Program-made: the position numbers and the translations under genes
In this document: positions 53,293-64,000 of the stretch, piece after piece
How the letters are laid out: each line of letters opens with the position of its first letter
Position numbering within the stretch: the stretch's first letter is position 1
DNA from: Paraburkholderia diazotrophica
Lineage (GTDB): Bacteria; Pseudomonadota; Gammaproteobacteria; Burkholderiales; Burkholderiaceae
Length of the DNA: 64,000 nt
Direction: 5' to 3'
Assembly (NCBI RefSeq): GCF_900108945.1
Contig: NZ_FNYE01000010.1
Span: 158,979-222,978 of the forward strand
Notes under the pieces: generated by a model
What the model was told of the DNA's origin: nothing
Databases searched by the model: none
The model's input: only the letters and a program-made list of their open reading frames with translations

Positions 53293-54591
53293 ATGAAACG
53301 AACGCTGCCGAAGGCCACGACCGTGGTTCTGGCAATGCTGTGCCTGATGTACTTCATCACCTACGTCGACCGGGTCAACATCAGCACGGCTGCGGGTCAG
53401 TTCAAGAGCGAACTCGGGCTCACGAACACGCAACTTGGACTGATCTTTTCCGCGTTTGCCTATCCGTATGTGATCTTCCAGTTCATCGGCGGATGGGTCA
53501 GCGACCGCTTCGGCGCGCGGCGCACACTCATCGCGTGCGCGGCCGTCTGGGCCGTCGCGACGGCGCTCACGGGTCTCGCGGGCGGATTCGTCTCGCTGAT
53601 CGCCGCGCGCCTGCTGCTGGGGCTCGGCGAAGGCGCGACCTTTCCCGCATCGACAAGCGCAATGGCCGCATGGGTGACGAAGGACAAGCGCGGCATGGCG
53701 CAAGGCATCACGCATTCGTGCGCGAGACTCGGCAACGCGATCGCGCCGATGCTGGTGCTCGCACTGATGACGGCGTTCGACTGGCGCTTCTCGTTCTATC
53801 TGCTCGGCGCGCTCAGCGCAGGATGGCTCGTGCTGTGGCTTCTCACGTACACGGAACGGCCCGCCGATCATCCGCGCATCACGCGCGAAGAACTGGACAT
53901 CCTGCCGCCGCCGAAGACGACGCATCCCGCCGATGCGCGCGGCACATGGATGCGGCTCTACCGGCGCATGGCGCCCGTGTCTGCCGTCTACTTCTGCTAC
54001 AACTGGATTCTGTGGCTGATGCTCGACTGGATGCCGCTCTACTTCATGCACAGCTTCCATCTGAACATCAAGAAGGCTGTCGTGTTCACGTCCGGCGTGT
54101 TCATTGCCGGCGTGGTCGGCGATCTGGCGGGCGGTCTCATCAGCGACCGGCTGTTGCGCAAGACGGGCAACGTCAAGCTCGCGCGCAGCTATTTCGTCGC
54201 GTCGTGCATGGCGCTGACGGGTCTCTCGCTGGTGCCCGTCGTGCTGCTGCACGATCCCGTGTACTCGCTCGTATTTCTAGGTGCCGCGATGTTCTTCAAT
54301 GAAATGAACATCGGCCCGATGTGGTCGATCCCGATGGACATCGCCTACGATCGCGCCGGCACGGCGAGCGGGATCATGAGCGGCAACGGCTTCATCGCGG
54401 CAATCGTGAGCCCGGTGGTGGCGGGCTATGTCGTCGATCACATCGGCAACTGGAACGTGACCTTCATGCTGTCGATCGGCATCATGATCTGCGGAATCCT
54501 GTTGAGCTTCGCGATGAAGCCCGACGTCGCCTTTGCCGAAAGCACACCGGCCGACCGGCCGCGCGGCATCGCAGAGCCGTCGGCTTTCTGA
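53293..54591 (+). CDS. MFS transporter (anion:cation symporter type)
   Basis: A 432-residue, 12-helix major facilitator of the ACS family. The N-terminal LMYFITYVDRVNISTAAGQFKSELGLTNTQLGLIFSAFAYPYVIFQFIGGWVSDRFGARR pattern (GWVSDRFG loop 2-3 motif) is typical for transporters of organic acids such as hexuronates or phthalate-like acids. The ATG at 53293 follows GAGGAGGAG. It is the third gene of the CoA-transferase operon, 26 bp after the hydratase gene. It should import the acid that the preceding two enzymes process, which is an inference from operon structure. Confidence 0.93.
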   Translation: MKRTLPKATTVVLAMLCLMYFITYVDRVNISTAAGQFKSELGLTNTQLGLIFSAFAYPYVIFQFIGGWVSDRFGARRTLIACAAVWAVATALTGLAGGFVSLIAARLLLGLGEGATFPASTSAMAAWVTKDKRGMAQGITHSCARLGNAIAPMLVLALMTAFDWRFSFYLLGALSAGWLVLWLLTYTERPADHPRITREELDILPPPKTTHPADARGTWMRLYRRMAPVSAVYFCYNWILWLMLDWMPLYFMHSFHLNIKKAVVFTSGVFIAGVVGDLAGGLISDRLLRKTGNVKLARSYFVASCMALTGLSLVPVVLLHDPVYSLVFLGAAMFFNEMNIGPMWSIPMDIAYDRAGTASGIMSGNGFIAAIVSPVVAGYVVDHIGNWNVTFMLSIGIMICGILLSFAMKPDVAFAESTPADRPRGIAEPSAF

Positions 54592-54666
54592 GCGTCGGGA
54601 AAATTAACGCACCGTGCGCTTCGCAACTGCCGCGAAGGCGCCCGTAAAGCGCAACGTGCGGCGGCG

Positions 54667-54927
54667 TCAGCGATGAACGTCGCCGTCGGGAGCAGGCAAC
54701 GCAAAGCCCTTCGCCTGCTCCCGGTCCTGCAGGTTCACTGCGGCAATGACGGTGTTTCGCGGAATCAGGATTTTCAGTCCTTCATGTTCCGCTTCGCAGA
54801 TGTCTTCGCTCGCGTCGAAGGTTTCGCAAACCAACTGGCTCCAGTCGTCCCGTTTCGCGTGCTCCTTGAACGCTTCGGGTGAGACGTCGCGCCAGTAGGC
54901 GCCATGCAGAATGACGAGCCATGCCAT
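54667..54927 (-). CDS. Hypothetical small protein
   Basis: An 86-residue soluble protein of unrecognised family. It contains AWLVILHGAYWRDVSPEAFKEHAKRDDWSQLVCETFDAS, then a predicted helix and DREQAKGFALPAPDGD. There is one cysteine and no signal peptide. ATG 54927 is preceded by a GTG one codon before; a GAGG lies upstream. It converges with the MFS transporter gene. No function can be suggested. Confidence 0.55.
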   Translation of the reverse strand: MAWLVILHGAYWRDVSPEAFKEHAKRDDWSQLVCETFDASEDICEAEHEGLKILIPRNTVIAAVNLQDREQAKGFALPAPDGDVHR

Positions 54928-55028
54928 CACGACCTCGTGACGTTAAGACGTGTTTTGATGCATCCATTTACCGCACAACGCACAACGCACAACGGCATGC
55001 GTCATGACGGCGGGATTTGATCGGGCGC

Positions 55029-55193
55029 TCAACTCTTCCTGGAAGTCTTCGCAACGAACGGCGTCGGTGCATGCTGCACCTTGTCGCTCCCGCATTTGGG
55101 ACATTTCAGCTGCACCGTTGAATGTTCTGCGAGATGCTCCGCGTGTTCGAACGTTTCACCACAACTCTGGCAACGATACTGGTAGGTCGGCAT
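55029..55193 (-). CDS. FmdB-family zinc-ribbon protein
   Basis: A 54-residue protein of the FmdB putative regulatory family. MPTYQYRCQSCGETFEHAEHLAEHSTVQLKCPKCGSDKVQHAPTPFVAKTS fits the family end to end: two CxxC pairs (CQSC and CPKC) bind one zinc ion. ATG 55193 has a GGGAGG site. It is a stand-alone gene. The family is named after a regulator of amidase genes in Methylophilus, but for small homologues like this one the function is unknown. Confidence 0.88.
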   Translation of the reverse strand: MPTYQYRCQSCGETFEHAEHLAEHSTVQLKCPKCGSDKVQHAPTPFVAKTSRKS

Positions 55194-55328
55194 GCTGATC
55201 CTCCCGTGCGGATGAAGGGGATGCGCGATCACGCGCATTCGTGCGACGTCGGCTCATCTCATTCTAGTTCGTGCGCGGGGCGCGCACATACCATCGTTTG
55301 CGCGATCGGACGAAACCGCCGGCGAAAA

Positions 55329-57473
55329 TCACGTCGCGGCCATGCCGTCATAGTCGCGGCCCTCTTCGCGTGTGGCCAGCAGTTCGAGCAGCGCCGCAGG
55401 ATCGGCGGGCTTGACGAGATAGTGGTCGACGCCTGCTTCCATCGCCTGCCGCACGTTCTCTTCCTGGCCATAACCGCTTAGCGCGATCATCAACGCGCGT
55501 GGGCACGCGCTTCCCTGCCGCAGATATCGCGCGAGCTCGTAGCCTGTCATGTCCGGCAGTCCGATGTCGAGCACGACCACGTCGGGCTTCATTTCCGCGG
55601 CGACGCTCAATGCCGACTCGCCGTCCGTCGCGCATCGGACAATGTAGCCGTGTATCGCGAGCAGCGCTTCGAGGCTTTCGGCAGAAGCCACGAGATCGTC
55701 CACGACGAGAACGCGCGTCGCCGCCTTGCGGTTCAGATGGACGACGGTTGCCCGTACGGGCGTAACGCGCTCGGTCATCGTGCCGGGCAAGCGGATCGTA
55801 AACTCCGAGCCCTTGCCGAGCCCTTCGCTCCTGCACTGAACCGACCCGCCGTGCAGTTCCGTCAGATGCCGCACGAGCGTCAGTCCGATGCCGAGTCCTC
55901 CGAGCGAACGATGCAGCGATGCATCGGCTTGTGCGAAAAGATCGAACACGTGTGGCAGGAATGCTGCGTCGATGCCCTGTCCGTCATCGGCGACGGTAAT
56001 CGACGCGATGCCGTCGGCAAAGCGCGTCGACAGCGAAATATGCCCGCCTTGCGGCGTGAACTTGGACGCATTGTTCAGCAGGTTCGCGACGATCTGCGCG
56101 AGCCGGACGACATCGCCATCCACGACGGCATCGACGGCCCCTTCGTCGCAAGTCAACGTTTGCGAGTGACGTATGAGATGAGGACGGCTCGTCTCCACCG
56201 CCCGGCCGATCACGACGGAAAGCGGCACGGGCGCCTTGCGCAGCGTCACCGTGCCTCTCGCAATACGCGACACGTCCAGCAGATCTTCGACGATGCGCAC
56301 CATATGCTCGACCTGCGTGCCGACGATCTCGCTCGCCCAGCGCAGCACTTCCGCATCGCCCTTCTTCGCGCTGCGCATTACGGCGGCTGCATTGGCGATC
56401 GGCGCGAGCGGATTGCGCAGTTCATGCGCGAGCATCGCGAGGAATTCGTTCTTGCGCCTGTCGCCATCGCGGATCGTCGAAAACAGCAGCGCGTTTTCGA
56501 GCGCGATGGCAGCACGGCTGACGAACTCCTGGACGAGCGTGGTCCGCTCGGCGGGCATCGGCCCTGCCGCCGCGCAGAGCACGAGCACGCCCTTCTGGCT
56601 GCCCGTCAACAGCGGAAACGCGCTCACGCACCGGATGCCTTCGCAAGAGCACGCGTCGCTGATGTTTTCGGTAACGAACTCGTCGATACCAGGCTCGTTT
56701 TCAGGGCTGCTCTCATGCAGCAGTCGATCAACGAAGCGGTTCACGTCGGGAAAGGCCTGCGCGAGCGTGCCGGCCCGAAACGCGGCGAAATCCGGCGGAT
56801 GCGGATGGTTGCGCCGCGCCGATCTTGCCGTATAGTCCGCGGCGAACTCGCCGATGCCCCTCACCGCGACGAACGCCGTCTCGGCGAGTTCGCCCGATGC
56901 AAGCTCTGCAATGCGCTGCAACGTCGTATCGATTTCGAGCGAACGGGTCAGCACGTGGCTCGCGGCGGCAAGAAAATCGGCGCGTTGCCGTGCGCGCTCG
57001 GCAGCTGCTCTGCCCGCTTCCGCGCGCACGAACGCTTCGCGCTCTTCCGCGCGCAACAGCAGCTCCTTGTGCATGCGATGCATTTCCACGAAGACCTTGA
57101 CCTTCGAGCGCAGAATCTCCGGAACGACGGGCGCGGAAATATAGTCGACGGCGCCCAGCAAATAGGCGCGCTTCATCTCGGACTCGTCGATATACGCGGT
57201 CACGAAGATGATCGGCGTGCTGGCCGTGCGCCGGTAAGTGCGCAACAGCGACGCCGTTTCGAGACCGTCCATGCCCGGCATGTTCACGTCGAGCAGGATG
57301 ACCGCGAAGTTCCGCTCCAGCACGGCCTTCAGTGCTTCACGCCCCGATCCGACCGTAATCACGTTCTCGCCGAGCTCTTCGAGAATCGTGCGCATCACGA
57401 GGTGCTGTTGCGGCAAGTCGTCCACGACGAGAATGTTGACGGGTTGCCGCGAAGAGGCGACGGCATTGTCCAT
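55329..57473 (-). CDS. Hybrid sensor kinase: REC-GAF-HisKA-HATPase-REC
   Basis: A 714-residue soluble hybrid kinase without membrane segments. The N-terminal receiver (residues ~13-130) has the phospho-acceptor in VILLDVNMPGMDG. A coiled-coil stretch and a GAF-like domain follow (~170-325). The HisKA box is FLAMLAHELRNPLAPI, and the HATPase has N-box LLNNASKFT, DDGQGID and GLGIGLTL. A second receiver at the C-terminus has VVLDIGLPDMTG and ends LVKPADPA. The gene starts 9 bp after the poly-HAMP kinase stop codon, so the two form an operon and may be parts of one phosphorelay. Confidence 0.93.
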   Translation of the reverse strand: MDNAVASSRQPVNILVVDDLPQQHLVMRTILEELGENVITVGSGREALKAVLERNFAVILLDVNMPGMDGLETASLLRTYRRTASTPIIFVTAYIDESEMKRAYLLGAVDYISAPVVPEILRSKVKVFVEMHRMHKELLLRAEEREAFVRAEAGRAAAERARQRADFLAAASHVLTRSLEIDTTLQRIAELASGELAETAFVAVRGIGEFAADYTARSARRNHPHPPDFAAFRAGTLAQAFPDVNRFVDRLLHESSPENEPGIDEFVTENISDACSCEGIRCVSAFPLLTGSQKGVLVLCAAAGPMPAERTTLVQEFVSRAAIALENALLFSTIRDGDRRKNEFLAMLAHELRNPLAPIANAAAVMRSAKKGDAEVLRWASEIVGTQVEHMVRIVEDLLDVSRIARGTVTLRKAPVPLSVVIGRAVETSRPHLIRHSQTLTCDEGAVDAVVDGDVVRLAQIVANLLNNASKFTPQGGHISLSTRFADGIASITVADDGQGIDAAFLPHVFDLFAQADASLHRSLGGLGIGLTLVRHLTELHGGSVQCRSEGLGKGSEFTIRLPGTMTERVTPVRATVVHLNRKAATRVLVVDDLVASAESLEALLAIHGYIVRCATDGESALSVAAEMKPDVVVLDIGLPDMTGYELARYLRQGSACPRALMIALSGYGQEENVRQAMEAGVDHYLVKPADPAALLELLATREEGRDYDGMAAT

Positions 57474-57482
57474 TGCGCTCTC

Positions 57483-63518
<6,036 letters not shown>

Positions 63519-63871
63519 GCGTTCCTCACCTGTCACAAATAAGCGGCTTTATTCTGGTTTTGAATTGGGTGCCTTCAAAAACTTCTTCGGTCTATGTCTT
63601 TGCTCTATTTCCACAGGAGTCGCGTCTGCGCAGGCGAACGCCTGCACGGGCCAAGCTGGATGCCCAGCAAGCATAGACGTTACCAGCTATACGCATGCAT
63701 CGGGAGGCGCGCCGCTATTAAATTTGTCGTCGGCTTCCGGGCTAACACCGACGTACGCAACAAAGAATAGATGAATCCACGGTGAAATGTTAAAGGCGGA
63801 TTACAACCTCTGATCTAGCCTAAAGAGAGCCGGTACTTGTTTCCGGTTTATCTTTAAAGACCCGTAGATTT

Positions 63872-63905
63872 TTCTTGAGCGTGCGCAATCGAATTTGCTC
63901 AAGAA
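63872..63905. repeat. Perfect 9-bp inverted repeat
   Basis: TTCTTGAGC (63872-63880) and GCTCAAGAA (63897-63905) enclose 16 bases. It lies directly left of the minus-strand terminator at 63907-63931 and could be a regulatory site of the kinase promoter or a second hairpin of the same terminator. Confidence 0.6.
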
Positions 63906-63906
63906 T

Positions 63907-63931
63907 AAAAAAAGCCCGGCGATTGCCGGGC
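63907..63931 (-). terminator. Intrinsic terminator of a minus-strand gene outside the window
   Basis: On the minus strand, GCCCGGC (63925-63931 side) pairs with GCCGGGC around a 4-base loop, and seven U residues follow (63907-63913). It points leftward, so it ends a transcript that starts beyond 64000. Confidence 0.85.
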
Positions 63932-64000
63932 AAGCACTGCATTCGATTGGTCGCCGCCATAACTTCGGCGGCGAGTCGTCGATGTCACTTCATATTATTG

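Larger units (their letters stand above)
63519..64000. other. Promoter region of the kinase operon and 3' end of the next transcript
   Basis: No gene is supported here. The left ~280 bp are comparatively AT-rich and should hold the promoter of the poly-HAMP kinase operon. The right end carries two hairpins listed separately, and a GCCGCC/GGCGGC hairpin near 63950-63972. A minus-strand gene beyond 64000 probably ends near here. Confidence 0.5.

Overview
The window is GC-rich, densely coding DNA whose gene content points to a Burkholderiaceae genome, most like Paraburkholderia or Caballeronia. The indicators are two GlxA-type AraC regulators, a FeeM-type N-acyl amino acid synthase, a membrane GGDEF/EAL protein, a Hcp/DUF2778 pair and many SDR, GMC and MFS metabolic genes. 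The many regulators, dehydrogenases and transporters, and the absence of rRNA, tRNA, ribosomal or core housekeeping genes, suggest a secondary chromosome or megaplasmid-like replicon. This placement is inferred from gene content only. No IS element, CRISPR array, tRNA or replication origin was seen.

Layout. 1-6.5 kb: GlxA-type regulator, LysR regulator divergent from a small membrane protein, AhpD-like protein, a RecQ-family helicase split by a one-base frameshift, a 61-aa 'DTFPASD' protein and a prolyl 4-hydroxylase-like dioxygenase. 6.5-11.3 kb: three minus-strand lipoprotein genes, including a di-heme cytochrome c peroxidase-like protein and a phosphoesterase. 12.0-14.0 kb: a less GC-rich island with an orphan type VI module (Hcp, DUF2778/Tlde1-like effector, two-TM candidate immunity protein) next to decayed gene remnants. 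14.2-24.8 kb: GGDEF/EAL protein, FeeM-like synthase, EamA exporter, glycogen phosphorylase, AraC regulator, and a glycosyltransferase-like protein fused to a receiver-like domain.

25-32.6 kb (minus strand): a five-gene terminal oxidase operon (CuA/heme c subunit II, subunit I, subunit III, a small membrane subunit, a tri-heme cytochrome c) followed upstream by a PoxB-like ThDP enzyme. Subunit I keeps all heme and CuB ligands but lacks the D-channel glutamate and the K-channel lysine of canonical A1 oxidases. 32.8-38.3 kb (plus strand): enolase-superfamily enzyme, membrane protein, a subunit-3/GMC flavoprotein dehydrogenase pair and an SDR. 38.4-42.6 kb (minus strand): unusual Nramp-family transporter, SulP transporter, quinone oxidoreductase. 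42.6-45.3 kb: alcohol dehydrogenase remnant, ParBc_2-like protein, DUF421 protein, 56-aa zinc-ribbon protein, SDR.

45.4-50 kb: Met/Gly-rich secreted protein, MscS channel, GH27 alpha-galactosidase. 50-54.6 kb: LysR regulator followed by a CoA-transferase/enoyl-CoA hydratase/MFS operon that looks like an uptake and CoA-activation pathway for an organic acid, with palindromes ahead of it. 54.7-55.2 kb: two small proteins. 55.3-63.5 kb: a two-gene signalling operon headed by a ~2,011-aa cytosolic poly-HAMP hybrid kinase whose HAMP array is encoded by near-identical 276-bp tandem repeats, followed by a second hybrid kinase. The observations most worth following up are the non-canonical oxidase, the poly-HAMP kinase repeat array, the orphan T6SS module, the glycosyltransferase-receiver fusion, and the frameshifted recQ.
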